DNA of 54,053 nucleotides from Cupriavidus basilensis (GCF_029335485.1 NZ_JARJLM010000315.1:1-54053); one strand, 5' to 3'; positions 9,648-18,089 are shown, numbered from the stretch's first letter. The notes: generated by a model from the sequence alone, not told the origin. Program-made: numbers and translations.

Positions 9648-10748
9648 TCAACGCGGTTTGATCGCCACCTTGAGCACCCCGTCGCGCTGGTTGGCAAAGA
9701 GGTCGTATGCGCTCACGATGTCATCGAGCTTGTAATGATGCGTGACCAGCGCGCCCAGGTCGACGCGGCCCGATTCGACTACGTTCAACAGGCGCCGCAT
9801 GCGTTCCTTGCCGCCGGGACACAGCGCCGTGTTGATCTTGTGGTCGCCAAGACCCGCGGCAAAGGCCCCGAGCGGAATCATCAGGTCGGATGCATATACG
9901 CCCAGGCTCGATAACGTGCCACCTGGCTTGAGGATGCGCAGCGCCGATTCGAATGTGGCTTGCGTACCCAGCGCTTCGATCGACGAATCCACGCCGCGCC
10001 CGCCGGTGAGTTTCAGGATCTCGTCGATCACATCGCAGTGCCTGAAGTTGAGTGTCACGTCCGCGCCCATCCGCCTGGCAATGCCCAGGCGGTGATCGTT
10101 GCCATCGACTGCGATGATGGTGCTGGCGCCCAGCAGGCGCGCGCCGGCCGTGGCGCACAGGCCAATCGGCCCCTGCGCGAACACGGCCACGGTGTCGCCG
10201 ATGCGGATATTGGCGTTTTCCGCTCCCTTGAAGCCTGTGGACATGATGTCGGGACACATCAGCACTTGCTCGTCCGTCAAGCCATCGGGAATCGGCGCGA
10301 GGTTGGCCTGCGCGTCAGGCACCAGCACGTACTCGGCCTGCGTGCCGTCGATGATGTTGCCGAAGCGCCATCCCGCGGTCGCCTTATAGCCGTGGCAGCC
10401 GCACAAGCCCATGGGGATCATATAGCTGCCGTCTTGCGAAGCGCAGCCATCCTGGGCGGCATACGAGTTGAAGTTGGGACAGATTGCGCCGGCGATCACC
10501 CGCTGCCCTTCCTGGTAGCCAACCACCGCGCTACCCAGCTTTTCGATCACGCCCACGGGTTCGTGGCCTATGGTCAGGCCCCTGGCGACCGGATATTCGC
10601 CCTTCAGGATGTGTACGTCGGTGCCGCATATCGTGGTGGTGGTAATGCGAACCAGCGCGTCATTGGGTCCCACATCGGGAATCGGCTTATCGGCCAGCTC
10701 AATGCGTCCGGGTTCGACGAACACGGCGGCTTTCATCATGGCAGTCAT
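9648..10748 (-). CDS. Zinc-dependent (secondary) alcohol dehydrogenase
   Basis: A 366-residue medium-chain dehydrogenase that oxidises primary or secondary alcohols with NAD(P). Catalytic zinc ligands are Cys41 (in TICGTDVH), His62 and Glu63 (in GHEPVG); the Rossmann glycine motif is around residue 195 (QGPIGLCA). The structural-zinc lobe is atypical: it carries CPNF and GLCGCHG segments in place of the four closely spaced cysteines. This resembles the multifunctional alcohol dehydrogenase of Cupriavidus and the secondary alcohol dehydrogenases of Clostridium/Thermoanaerobacter. A clear AAGGAGAG ribosome site precedes ATG 10748. It is monocistronic, with a 486-bp upstream region. The exact substrate is not fixed by the sequence. 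Confidence 0.9.
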   Translation of the reverse strand: MTAMMKAAVFVEPGRIELADKPIPDVGPNDALVRITTTTICGTDVHILKGEYPVARGLTIGHEPVGVIEKLGSAVVGYQEGQRVIAGAICPNFNSYAAQDGCASQDGSYMIPMGLCGCHGYKATAGWRFGNIIDGTQAEYVLVPDAQANLAPIPDGLTDEQVLMCPDIMSTGFKGAENANIRIGDTVAVFAQGPIGLCATAGARLLGASTIIAVDGNDHRLGIARRMGADVTLNFRHCDVIDEILKLTGGRGVDSSIEALGTQATFESALRILKPGGTLSSLGVYASDLMIPLGAFAAGLGDHKINTALCPGGKERMRRLLNVVESGRVDLGALVTHHYKLDDIVSAYDLFANQRDGVLKVAIKPR

Positions 10749-11234
10749 CGGTCTCTCCTTCTGGTCGTGGTAGGTACGAATTCGGATGCAGGCATCCCAA
10801 CCAACCTGCTCTTGCGTCTTCGGGCGCGGCGAAGTGCGGCATATTCGCCGTCATCCGCGTTACCGGCCCGCTTCCTCAACGCCTTGTGCGCGCCGTGTTG
10901 ACGCACTGTTGAGCCGCGTCGCGGCGGCGCCTGGGCCAGGGTGATGGAATCTCGGCGGCGCCATACGGTTGAGCCTGCACATGAAGGCCACTATGTGTCC
11001 TTTGGAGCGGGTGGCAATAGAAGACTACGCACCCCGGTGACGGTCCACGTTGACATGGATCAAGCGAGGTCCGTGGAACCAGCAATCAGGCTGGGAGGCG
11101 CTTGGCCTGGGCAAATCGCTGATTGTCGACAGCTGCGATGTCGAAATCATGTGACTGCCTGGCCAGCACAGATATCGAGATGACGCCCTCAACGGGTCTG
11201 GGTCGGTGCTCCTCCGGGAGCCGGCGCGCACCGG
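10749..11234. other. 486-bp intergenic region upstream of the alcohol dehydrogenase
   Basis: The promoter of the minus-strand alcohol dehydrogenase must lie here. I found neither a convincing sigma-54 (GG-N10-GC) nor a sigma-70 match, and no coding frame that I trust. Short minus frames at 10876-11085 and 11025-11231 look like noise. Confidence 0.45.
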
Positions 11235-11786
11235 TCAATTCATGCGGATCAGGTCCCGTTTCGGCACCGGCAGCCAGTCTGCAGGCATGGCATCCTCCGG
11301 CGCCCCCTTGCCCGCCACGTAGCGGTAGACGAGATACTTCTTGTCTGTCTCGTAACCGATATTGGGGATGATCACAAGCATCTCCTTGCGCCCAACGTAC
11401 AGCCAGCGAGGCAAGGCCTTTTCCGCGAAATAAAGGCGTTCCTCAGCATGAGTCTGCGGGTTCTGCCGGATGGCGACGCCCTTCAGGTAAGGCGTCCCGT
11501 ACTCCAGGGCAAAGACGAGCGTCTTGCCAACGCATCTCGACAATGCAATGCGGCCGACAAAATCGCTTTTTGGCATGTCGAGGAATGCGCGTTCGGTCTT
11601 ACTCCCCACTTGCACGAACAACGCATCCCCTTCCAGGCCATGCGATTCGGCTTTCAGTGTTGCACGACTTCCGTCTTCAAGGACGCACGAAAATACCGGG
11701 CGCAGCTTGCCGGTGTCACCGGCGCGTGCCGCCGTGCCAACGGTTGCCATCGCAGCCAATGCGAGGGTGAGAGCAATAGTTTTCAT
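11235..11786 (-). CDS. Secreted protein of unknown function (183 aa)
   Basis: A 183-residue protein with a classical signal peptide: lysine at position 2, an Ala/Leu-rich core and an ARAG cleavage region near residue 22. The mature part is mixed beta and contains two cysteines (in VFSCVLED and LSRCVGK) that could form a periplasmic disulfide. No family is recognised. The frame is open upstream to 12026, but that extension is low in quality and buries the signal peptide, so Met at 11786 is preferred. It is the most distal gene of a minus-strand group of exported proteins reaching to 15705, though separated from the desaturase by 242 bp. Confidence 0.7.
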   Translation of the reverse strand: MKTIALTLALAAMATVGTAARAGDTGKLRPVFSCVLEDGSRATLKAESHGLEGDALFVQVGSKTERAFLDMPKSDFVGRIALSRCVGKTLVFALEYGTPYLKGVAIRQNPQTHAEERLYFAEKALPRWLYVGRKEMLVIIPNIGYETDKKYLVYRYVAGKGAPEDAMPADWLPVPKRDLIRMN

Positions 11787-12028
11787 TTCGACAGGGCTAC
11801 GTTTGCGGTATCGCAAGGTCCGGCTCGGTGTCCAATGCGCAGCCGTCTTGCCCCTCCCGAGAGCGTAAGATCCGGTATTCAACGCAAACCCTGCGAGACA
11901 CCAGCCCCCCCGCACAGACGCTAACGGCGGCGAGATAGACCCATCATCCGCCACGTCAGCGGCGCCTCCTGGTGGTTGGGTTTCGGGTATGCGCCAAGAG
12001 CGCTTCCGGTTATTGGAAAACACCACGC

Positions 12029-12943
12029 TCAGTGCTCCACCACTTCAAGTTCAGGTCGCTCACATAAGTCGCTGGGCAGCCGAATACGCCAAACCAGGCC
12101 TAGCTTTTTCATCATTACCAATACCCACCAACCGGGATCCCACTCGCCGGAATATAGACCTAACCGGGCAGAACCGGGAAACGCATGGTGGTTGTTGTGC
12201 CACGACTCTCCCATCGTCAGCAGCGAAGTAAAGCGGATGTTGCGCCCTTGCACGGCCGCCCCAACCACGCGGTAGCGCATAGCGCCGCGATTGTGGGCGA
12301 AGTATCCGATCAGCCAATGGCCGACTACGCCAGCCGTGACACGGGCGCACACGCCCCAGAAAACGAATCCCCACCCTCCCAGCACATACAGAACCAGCGC
12401 AGGGGGCAACTGCTGAAGCATCCAGGTACGCTCCAGGAATTGGTAGAAGCGATTCTGAGCAATGCGAGCCTCGACGTTCACCGCCGGCGGGTGTTCGAGT
12501 AGCAACTCGCAGTGCAGCTGCCACCAGCCATCCGCCCAGAACGAGCGTCCATGCCGGAGGTAGGGATGGCACTCGGGAAGACGTTGAGCATAGTCGCGCA
12601 GGTCATGCTGCCGGAGTAGCCCGAGAGGACCAGCCAGTCCAACCTGCACCCCAAGGTAAACCAGTATGTACTCCAGCCATTCTGGGCATTGATAGCTGTC
12701 GTGGATCAGCTTTCTATGACTGCCTAGCGAATGCCCAAGCAATAGGACGGTAGCCGTGGAAACCAGAAAGATGCCGAATGACACCCAACTGAACGTTGCG
12801 ATACCGCCAACAACTGCTCCCAGGCTCATGGCGATCAGCCAGGCAGACTTGGCAGGTGAGTAGCGAACCCTGCCTTGCATCACACTTTCGAGTGTGGCCA
12901 GTTTGATTCGGTGCGATTTCAGGCTTTCTGGCGTGGTAATCAT
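12029..12943 (-). CDS. Membrane fatty-acid desaturase with atypical second His box
   Basis: A 304-residue integral membrane di-iron enzyme of the acyl-CoA/acyl-lipid desaturase type. Two transmembrane segments lie at about 34-75, and further hydrophobic stretches near 200-235. The first histidine box is HSLGSHRKLIH (about residue 70) and the third is ESWHNNHHAFP (about 267). The usual middle box HRxHH is absent; the equivalent loop carries RQHDLRDYAQR followed by ECHPYLRHG, so ligands must differ. The start at 12943 is 4 bp after the stop of the upstream secreted-protein gene, implying translational coupling. The frame is open upstream but overlaps that gene. The enzyme probably introduces a double bond into acyl chains; regiospecificity is unknown. 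Confidence 0.85.
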   Translation of the reverse strand: MITTPESLKSHRIKLATLESVMQGRVRYSPAKSAWLIAMSLGAVVGGIATFSWVSFGIFLVSTATVLLLGHSLGSHRKLIHDSYQCPEWLEYILVYLGVQVGLAGPLGLLRQHDLRDYAQRLPECHPYLRHGRSFWADGWWQLHCELLLEHPPAVNVEARIAQNRFYQFLERTWMLQQLPPALVLYVLGGWGFVFWGVCARVTAGVVGHWLIGYFAHNRGAMRYRVVGAAVQGRNIRFTSLLTMGESWHNNHHAFPGSARLGLYSGEWDPGWWVLVMMKKLGLVWRIRLPSDLCERPELEVVEH

Positions 12944-12947
12944 TGCA

Positions 12948-13685
12948 TTATCGGCGCTCGGACTCGAATACGTAGGGATTGCCCGGGTTCGGAAAGCGCA
13001 ACAGGTAGCGGGCAACCCGCGTCTTGCCGTCGGACAACAGGTAATCCATCCGAAGCCCGGTCGGATTGTCTTCCAGCGCGGCACCCAGGTAGGCATTGTC
13101 CGGATAGCTGAACTGGTTCTGCGGCACCTTGCGAATGGCGGCACAGGATGCAAACAACCCTGGCAAGGCGTAGAGGCGCTGCCGGTGCAATACCAGTACT
13201 TCCGCGTAGCGGCCGCTCTTGCCGTTGCCTTTGTAACGCATTTCGAGACACACCGACGAGCCCTGTCGCCATGCCGTGACCTGGCTCAGATTTTCCGGGT
13301 CGATGGGCTCACCGCCGCGCCATTCGGGTGGGGCAAGATTGGTCACACTGCGCAACGGCCAACGCTGCTTGCCGACGGTCAGTGCGTGGCCGTCGAAGGC
13401 AATATCGGGTACCCCCTTCGGCGGCTTCATGGCCAACCCACCCGGCAAGGTCCACAGCGATTGGTCATAGCGCCGCAACGCCTGGCGCATGGAGGTCACC
13501 CAGATGCAATGCCGAGGCGACTCCGCGCAGGGCATCGCCAGTTCGGCCCCGGGACCCATGAACAAGTTGCCGCCCAACGACTGATAAAAATCGCGATAGT
13601 CAGTGAATTGAACCGGGGTAGCCTGCGCAAGCAAGGGCAGGCAAGCAAGGAGCCATGCGGCCAAGGAGCGGCAGGCCGGACTCAT
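12948..13685 (-). CDS. Secreted protein of unknown function, coupled to the desaturase
   Basis: A 245-residue protein starting with a signal peptide (hydrophobic core ~7-20, cleavage after LLAQA). The mature protein is rich in aromatic residues and has several cysteines (AMPCAES, HCIWV, SVCLEM, FASCAAI) that could form disulfides. I do not recognise a family. Its stop lies 4 bp before the ATG of the desaturase, so the two are one transcription unit and probably act together, perhaps at the envelope. This is inference from spacing only. Confidence 0.75.
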   Translation of the reverse strand: MSPACRSLAAWLLACLPLLAQATPVQFTDYRDFYQSLGGNLFMGPGAELAMPCAESPRHCIWVTSMRQALRRYDQSLWTLPGGLAMKPPKGVPDIAFDGHALTVGKQRWPLRSVTNLAPPEWRGGEPIDPENLSQVTAWRQGSSVCLEMRYKGNGKSGRYAEVLVLHRQRLYALPGLFASCAAIRKVPQNQFSYPDNAYLGAALEDNPTGLRMDYLLSDGKTRVARYLLRFPNPGNPYVFESERR

Positions 13686-13828
13686 TGATAGTCCTTGGCG
13701 TCGGTTGCCTTGATGAATTCACTCATGGCGTTCATCCAAACATACTTGCAGCAGCATATCTCCAGGTACAACTGCCATCATGCTGCCTGAGCATCCCGCT
13801 CCGGCTGTGGTGGCGCGCCGTCGGGCAA

Positions 13829-14566
13829 CTAGCAGCATCTGGACGTGGAAATGATTGCCGTAGGAGGTGGCTGCCTGGATGTCGGCAACGGATTGGCATT
13901 CCGGCGACGCTCCGCCTCCAGCGCATCTCGTTCGACAAACAGCGCCACGCCGATCACGCCAACGTTAGCAGTATCGCCATGGCGGGAGCTGGCGGCGCAG
14001 CTGTCGGCCACCGAAGCAAAACGAAATTCTGTGACTTCTCGCTCGTTCTTGCGGAAACCGTTGATCACCAGCGTATCGCCCGGGTAGATCAGATAGCCGT
14101 GGTTGGCATAGCTCCCCGGGCGACCGGAGATCACGTCGCGGCCGTCCACGGTGGACACCACCTCGTAGGCACTGCGGCCCGTATTGCGCAACACGATCTG
14201 GTAGCGCTCACCGGCCTTGCCGAAGATTTCCCAGCGGTCGTTGCAGTCCGGATCCACAGGTAGCTCATCGCCACGGTCGCTGAGGATGGTCATCTGCACG
14301 CCCTCGGCCGGGCTCAGGCGCGTGAACCCTAAGCTCAGGCCGCCGCTGTTGTTGCGGTAATACACGGTGGCCACGCCGCTGGGCGTGTCGGCGCTGGCGC
14401 GCTCGAAGTCCACCTTGCGCGTGTTCGACCGCTTGGCTTCGCCCTGCGCTCTCCCCGGGCCAGGTCGTTCGCTCGCGGCCATGCTTGGGGTGGGGGCAGG
14501 CGGCTGGCTGCAGGCAGCCAGCCACAGAATGCCGGCGAGCAGCGGAAGACGTTGAAATGGCCTCAT
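13829..14566 (-). CDS. Outer-membrane or periplasmic lipoprotein of unknown function
   Basis: A 245-residue lipoprotein: residues 1-19 form a type II signal peptide with the lipobox LAAC, so Cys19 is the predicted lipidated residue; a Pro/Ser/Ala linker follows. The mature domain has two cysteines (DPDCND and ADSCAAS) and is predicted to be mostly beta. The C-terminal ~30 residues after ADSCAAS look irregular and may be an extension created by loss of the original stop. The start is placed at 14566 because the upstream extension (to 14623) would precede the signal peptide. It sits in a run of minus-strand exported proteins. No function can be named. Confidence 0.75.
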   Translation of the reverse strand: MRPFQRLPLLAGILWLAACSQPPAPTPSMAASERPGPGRAQGEAKRSNTRKVDFERASADTPSGVATVYYRNNSGGLSLGFTRLSPAEGVQMTILSDRGDELPVDPDCNDRWEIFGKAGERYQIVLRNTGRSAYEVVSTVDGRDVISGRPGSYANHGYLIYPGDTLVINGFRKNEREVTEFRFASVADSCAASSRHGDTANVGVIGVALFVERDALEAERRRNANPLPTSRQPPPTAIISTSRCC

Positions 14567-14595
14567 AGATTTTGGGGGGAGATCTCGTGTATGCG

Positions 14596-14799
14596 TCAAG
14601 CGGAAGCGTGGCACTGCCTGCACTCCTCTGATTCGAACTCGCCGTACGGCGAGATCACGTTGCCGCTTTCATCTTCTATGCGGAGAGCCAGGATAAGCGC
14701 CACGATCCCCTGCTTGAACTGCAAGGCATAACGCTGGCGCCTGGCGGGCTTGCTAAAGGTCGTAAAGATCGCCGTGACCAGTCGGTTGATCACGCCCAT
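14596..14799 (-). CDS. Small protein (67 aa) of unknown function
   Basis: A 67-residue frame between the Sel1 gene and the lipoprotein gene, same strand, 66 and 29 bp away. It has a short amphipathic/hydrophobic N-terminus, a basic patch (KPARRQR), a hydrophobic helix and an acidic tail ending in ECRQCHASA. The CxxCH in the tail resembles a haem-c site, but there is no export signal, so this may be chance. The frame extends upstream to 14865 with poorer codon use; Met at 14799 is preferred. It is possibly a real gene because codon bias and spacing fit the cluster. Confidence 0.45.
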   Translation of the reverse strand: MGVINRLVTAIFTTFSKPARRQRYALQFKQGIVALILALRIEDESGNVISPYGEFESEECRQCHASA

Positions 14800-14865
14800 G
14801 ATCGAATAAATGGACACGATCGCCTCGTGCCCAGATCCTCGATATCGGCCCACCCCACCCCACAC

Positions 14866-15705
14866 TCACTTCATCGCCGTAGTGAGATCCTGTCCCACCT
14901 TCCAGCCACGCGCCAGGCGCTCGGATTCCGCGCGCTGCTTGCCGTTGAGCAGGTTTCCCATCTCGACACGCAGGGTCATGCCCTCGGACCCGGGCTTTGC
15001 CTCGCTGGTCGACAGCAGCACCCAGGCGTAGGCCAGCACCATGTTGCGCGGCACACCCCAGCCGTTCTCGTAGGCTCCCGCCAGGTTGTTCTGGCCGGTG
15101 GTGTTGCCTTGCATGGCGGCCTTGCGCAGCCACTCCGCGCCTTCGCGCCGGTCGCGCAGCACCATGCCTTCGCCGTGGATCAGCGCGGCGCCCAGGCTGG
15201 CCTGCGCTCCCGCATGGCCCTGCACCGCCGCTTTGCGCACCCATTTGACCGCCTCGCGATCGTCCTTCGGCACGCCTTCGGCGAAGTAGTACATCTGCGC
15301 CAGGCTGTACTGCGCGTGCGCATCGCCCTGCTCGGCGGCCAGCCGGAACCAGCGCATCGCCTCCTTCGGATCCTTGGATACGCCATTGCCTTCCAGATAG
15401 AGGCTGCCGACCTCGTTGCGCGCATCCATGTCGCCCTGTTCGGCGGCCTTGCGCATCCAGGCGGCACCGGCCTTCTCGTTCGCCTTGACGCAAACGCCAT
15501 TGAAGTAGGCCATGCCCAGCCGCCGCTGGGCCATGGCCACGCCGGACTTGGCGCGCGCCTGCAGCGTGGTGGCGGCGGGCTCGCACTTGCCGCCTTCCAT
15601 GGCCGCGTACAGGTCGTCGGCCTCGTGGGCCCAGGCGCTGCCGGAGGCCAGGGAAATGGTGGCGAGGCCGAGCGTCAGGACGCGGCGTGTGACGTTGGAA
15701 TTCAT
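14866..15705 (-). CDS. Periplasmic Sel1-repeat protein
   Basis: A 279-residue protein with a signal peptide (cleavage after GSAWA, about residue 26) and about five Sel1-like (SLR) repeats of 35-37 residues from ~residue 55 to 235. The consensus A-x-A-Q-x-x-L-G-x-x-Y-x-x-G-x-G-V and W-x-R-K-A-A-x-Q-G is clearly visible. Sel1 repeats form alpha-solenoids that scaffold protein complexes or bind peptidoglycan-related partners. The C-terminal 40 residues are outside the repeats. It is the first gene of the minus-strand group of exported proteins and is divergent from a membrane-protein gene ~600 bp away. Confidence 0.92.
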   Translation of the reverse strand: MNSNVTRRVLTLGLATISLASGSAWAHEADDLYAAMEGGKCEPAATTLQARAKSGVAMAQRRLGMAYFNGVCVKANEKAGAAWMRKAAEQGDMDARNEVGSLYLEGNGVSKDPKEAMRWFRLAAEQGDAHAQYSLAQMYYFAEGVPKDDREAVKWVRKAAVQGHAGAQASLGAALIHGEGMVLRDRREGAEWLRKAAMQGNTTGQNNLAGAYENGWGVPRNMVLAYAWVLLSTSEAKPGSEGMTLRVEMGNLLNGKQRAESERLARGWKVGQDLTTAMK

Positions 15706-15903
15706 GTCGTTGGCCGTCCCCGTAGCGGACGGTAGGACGACAGGCAGTATCGATCACATATGATACCGCACCCTCGCTCCGATCGTTCGACGCGTGCGGC
15801 GACGGGTCCGATTCGCTCACCCGGGTAATCGTCTTCTACGCTGCATGAGCGCCCCCCGGCAAAAAGCCTTGTGGGCGATGCGGGTCGTTCCAACCCCGGA
15901 CTT

Positions 15904-16239
15904 TCACGATGCAGGAGAATCAGGCAGATTCAGCTGCCCGTTTCCTGGTCCAGCATCGCAGGGTGCCCGGCGCCGCGCCGCAGTAACACGCCATGAGCCA
16001 CCTCGCAACGAAGCACTCCCTTCCGGATTCTGTAGAAGCCGCGTATTGACTTTGCCGAACTTACGCGGACTGGTCGCCAGCATGCGCTGCTGCTTATTTC
16101 CATTGCCAGGCGACAGCGCCACCGAACTCGCATGCCCACCATCGACATAATTGAGCAGGCGCAAGTGATACCTGACTGTATTCGCGTCATCCACCTGGCC
16201 CTGGGCGCGCCTCGACACGGTCGGTGTTGCCTCGGGCAT
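15904..16239 (-). CDS. Doubtful 111-aa frame
   Basis: A 111-residue minus-strand frame in the 593-bp gap between the Sel1 gene and the membrane-protein gene (15706-16298). Codon bias is good in the first two thirds and decays afterwards. A tail motif LRGGSWRV recalls the C-terminal RGGSW of formylglycine-generating-enzyme-like proteins, but the expected upstream motifs are missing, so it could be a remnant or chance. The rest of the gap holds no gene that I can support. Confidence 0.25.
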   Translation of the reverse strand: MPEATPTVSRRAQGQVDDANTVRYHLRLLNYVDGGHASSVALSPGNGNKQQRMLATSPRKFGKVNTRLLQNPEGSASLRGGSWRVTAARRRAPCDAGPGNGQLNLPDSPAS

Positions 16240-16298
16240 GGCCCGATACCCCTGGCGCAGCTTGGCATCGGAGGCTTCTCCGGTAAAATCAACGAATC

Positions 16299-16796
16299 AT
16301 GATGCACCGTGCTATGCGACCGATGTGGCGGGCCGCCGCCAGTTATCTCTTTGTAGTAGCCATCGGCATAGCCGTGCCGTACGCCGTGCATGGCCGTGTG
16401 GTCCTTGAAGCCGGTGTCCGGGACGCATTCACCGGGGATGGGTGGAAGGGCTTTCTCGGCGATCTTTGCCTGATGGCCAGCTTGGCCTGGCTGCTGGTGA
16501 GTGCAGGGGCCGGATTGCCGGCGCTCGCCTTGCGCCGGTTTCGCGGTGATTCGCCGTCGGTCGCCTGCAGCGCGGTTCACCTATTGCTGGCCACGGCGCT
16601 GGCCTTGTGCGTCAACCTGATGTTCTACGCGGACTACTACGGACTGACGTGGAACCTATATGAGCGTTTTTCGTCTTTCGTACTGCCGAATGCCCGCCTT
16701 GTCGTGCCGGCTCTGTTGCTAGCGGCGGCAGTTGGGGCTTGGCTGGCAGTGCCACGCTGGCGCGGGTCGCGCAACGATCATGATTATGTAAGCTGA
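16299..16796 (+). CDS. Small inner-membrane protein, four predicted TM helices
   Basis: A 165-residue protein with four hydrophobic segments at about residues 12-32, 50-75, 88-110 and 135-155, and short loops. The C-terminus is basic then acidic. I recognise no family. Two ATGs are adjacent (16299 and 16302), and no strong ribosome site precedes either. It is flanked by non-coding or decayed sequence on both sides, so it has no informative partners. Confidence 0.6.
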   Translation: MMHRAMRPMWRAAASYLFVVAIGIAVPYAVHGRVVLEAGVRDAFTGDGWKGFLGDLCLMASLAWLLVSAGAGLPALALRRFRGDSPSVACSAVHLLLATALALCVNLMFYADYYGLTWNLYERFSSFVLPNARLVVPALLLAAAVGAWLAVPRWRGSRNDHDYVS

Positions 16797-16827
16797 TCGG
16801 CATCGATCCGCGCGCGCTTCACGTCCA

Positions 16828-17265
16828 TCAAGCGCTCGCAGGCGTTTTCTTGCGCAACTTCGGAAATATCCCATTTGCGGAAGACCTGGCGAAGACAGGA
16901 TTGCCACGGAACTTCGCGCCCAACTGGATAGGCCGCATGATGCGGAATGAACTTCCGATATCGGCCGGCGCATCGCGGATCGCCCAAAACGCCAATGCGT
17001 CTGCTTCCGGGACTGCCAGCGCCGCATCCCTGACGACGCCGGTCTCGATCATCTTGCAGAGGTAGTCCTCGAAGGCGTCTGCGTGCCGCGCGGCGTCGCC
17101 GCTCACGCTATCCAGCAGCACGTCGAGCACGTCTGCGCCGCCGGCGAGCCCGGTCAGGCCGCCTGCTGCCTTTGCTGGCGTCACGGCCCTCGGCAAACGC
17201 ATCGCGATCAGCCTCATCGAGATGGCGAACCGGATCGGCAAGACGCGCCGAGCGCCGTTCAGCAA
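16828..17265 (-). pseudogene. Remnant of an FAD-binding oxidase (D-2-hydroxyacid dehydrogenase type)
   Basis: The frame encodes ~145 residues; only a central stretch of about 60 looks like a protein family. GVVRDAALAVPEADALAFWA followed by IRDAP matches the segment of GlcD/DLD-type FAD-linked oxidases where 'aleaGlvxDAviAxSeaqaxalWxiRE' is typical. The FAD-binding half and the C-terminal half (with its GHxGDGNxH motif) are missing, and the flanks turn into low-quality sequence. Full-length relatives have ~460-480 residues. It is therefore a decayed copy and not an active gene. It lies immediately upstream of, and divergent from, the GntR gene whose operators begin at 17277. Confidence 0.5.
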
Positions 17266-17276
17266 AGGGACATCAA

Positions 17277-17350
17277 TGGTTTACCAATTCTCATGGTGGT
17301 AAACCACAATATAGAAATTTGGTAAGTCCAATACAATTTGGTCTAACCAA
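17277..17350 (+). promoter_or_regulatory. Array of four UxuR-like GntR operators
   Basis: Four inverted repeats precede the GntR start at 17361: TGGT-TT-ACCA (17277-17286), GTGGT-AA-ACCAC (17296-17307), TTGGT-AAG-TCCAA (17319-17331, one mismatch) and TTGGT-CTA-ACCAA (17338-17350). Their centres are ~20, 23.5 and 19 bp apart, about two helical turns. The E. coli UxuR/ExuR consensus has the same TTGGTNNACCAA core. I infer autoregulation of the GntR gene and of the operon downstream. The last site ends 10 bp before the start codon, so binding should block transcription. Confidence 0.7.
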
Positions 17351-17360
17351 TTTGGCAGCC

Positions 17361-18089
17361 ATGAATTTACACGTGATACCTAAACTCGCAGAACCTGCCA
17401 GCAAACCCGCGGCTGATCGCGCCTACGTCCGGCTGGCAGCACAGATCCAGGCCCTGGTGGCACAGGGCGAGTTCACGGCGGGCCAGCGCTTGCCCGCTGA
17501 GCGGGCGCTGGCTGAGCGTTTCGATGTCAGCCGGACCTCGCTGCGCGAAGCCATCATCGCACTGGAGTTGCAGGGGGTGGTGGAAGTGCGCGGTGGTTCG
17601 GGCATCTACGTATGCGAGTCCAAGCCTGGCGTCATCCGCCTGCCGCCGGCGCAGGAAGCCGGCACAGGGCCGTTCGAGCTGTTGCGGGCGCGCTGCCTGA
17701 TCGAGTCTGAGATCGCGGCGCTGGCGGCCGTTACCCGCAAAGATGCGGACCTCGACCGTATCTTCGAGGCGCTGACGACGATGCGCGAGCAGATGATGGA
17801 CAAGGCCGCCAACGAAGAGGCAGACCGCCGCTTCCATCTCGACATTGCCCAGTCCACGGGAAACAGCGTGCTGCTGGCCACCGTGGTCTCATTGTGGGAC
17901 CAGGCCCGGGGTCCGATCTGGGAGAAGATCGAGCAGCATTTCCATACCCAGGAATTGCGCCAGGCTTCGCAGGAAGACCATCAGCGCATTTTCAGCGCGC
18001 TGGTCGCTGGCGATGCGGACGCGGCAAAGCAAGCCATGCGCGGCCACCTTGAACGTGTGATCGGCGAATTCGCGCAAGGCTGGCGCTGA
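17361..18089 (+). CDS. GntR/FadR-subfamily (FCD) regulator of the sugar-acid operon
   Basis: A 242-residue regulator: winged helix-turn-helix at about residues 20-90 (RLPAERALAERFDVSRTSLR is the recognition region) and an FCD ligand domain at ~105-235. In FCD proteins, a metal/ligand pocket is built from Asp/His residues; FHLDIAQSTGN near residue 160 carries such residues. Members of this subfamily (UxuR, ExuR, LgoR, DgoR) respond to hexuronate or aldonate intermediates. It is the first gene of a plus-strand run reaching 26082. The start at 17361 is preferred over the upstream extension from 17172, which would run through the operators. The operator type and the neighbours both point to a hexuronate-type effector such as D-fructuronate. 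Confidence 0.9.
   Translation: MNLHVIPKLAEPASKPAADRAYVRLAAQIQALVAQGEFTAGQRLPAERALAERFDVSRTSLREAIIALELQGVVEVRGGSGIYVCESKPGVIRLPPAQEAGTGPFELLRARCLIESEIAALAAVTRKDADLDRIFEALTTMREQMMDKAANEEADRRFHLDIAQSTGNSVLLATVVSLWDQARGPIWEKIEQHFHTQELRQASQEDHQRIFSALVAGDADAAKQAMRGHLERVIGEFAQGWR

Noticed and set aside
14596-14799. CxxCH in the 67-residue protein as a c-type haem site
   Set aside because: No export signal or other cytochrome feature is present, so the motif is probably coincidental.
16828-17265. Reading the FAD-oxidase-like frame as a functional gene
   Set aside because: Only one internal segment matches; the FAD-binding and C-terminal motifs are absent, so it was kept as a pseudogene.
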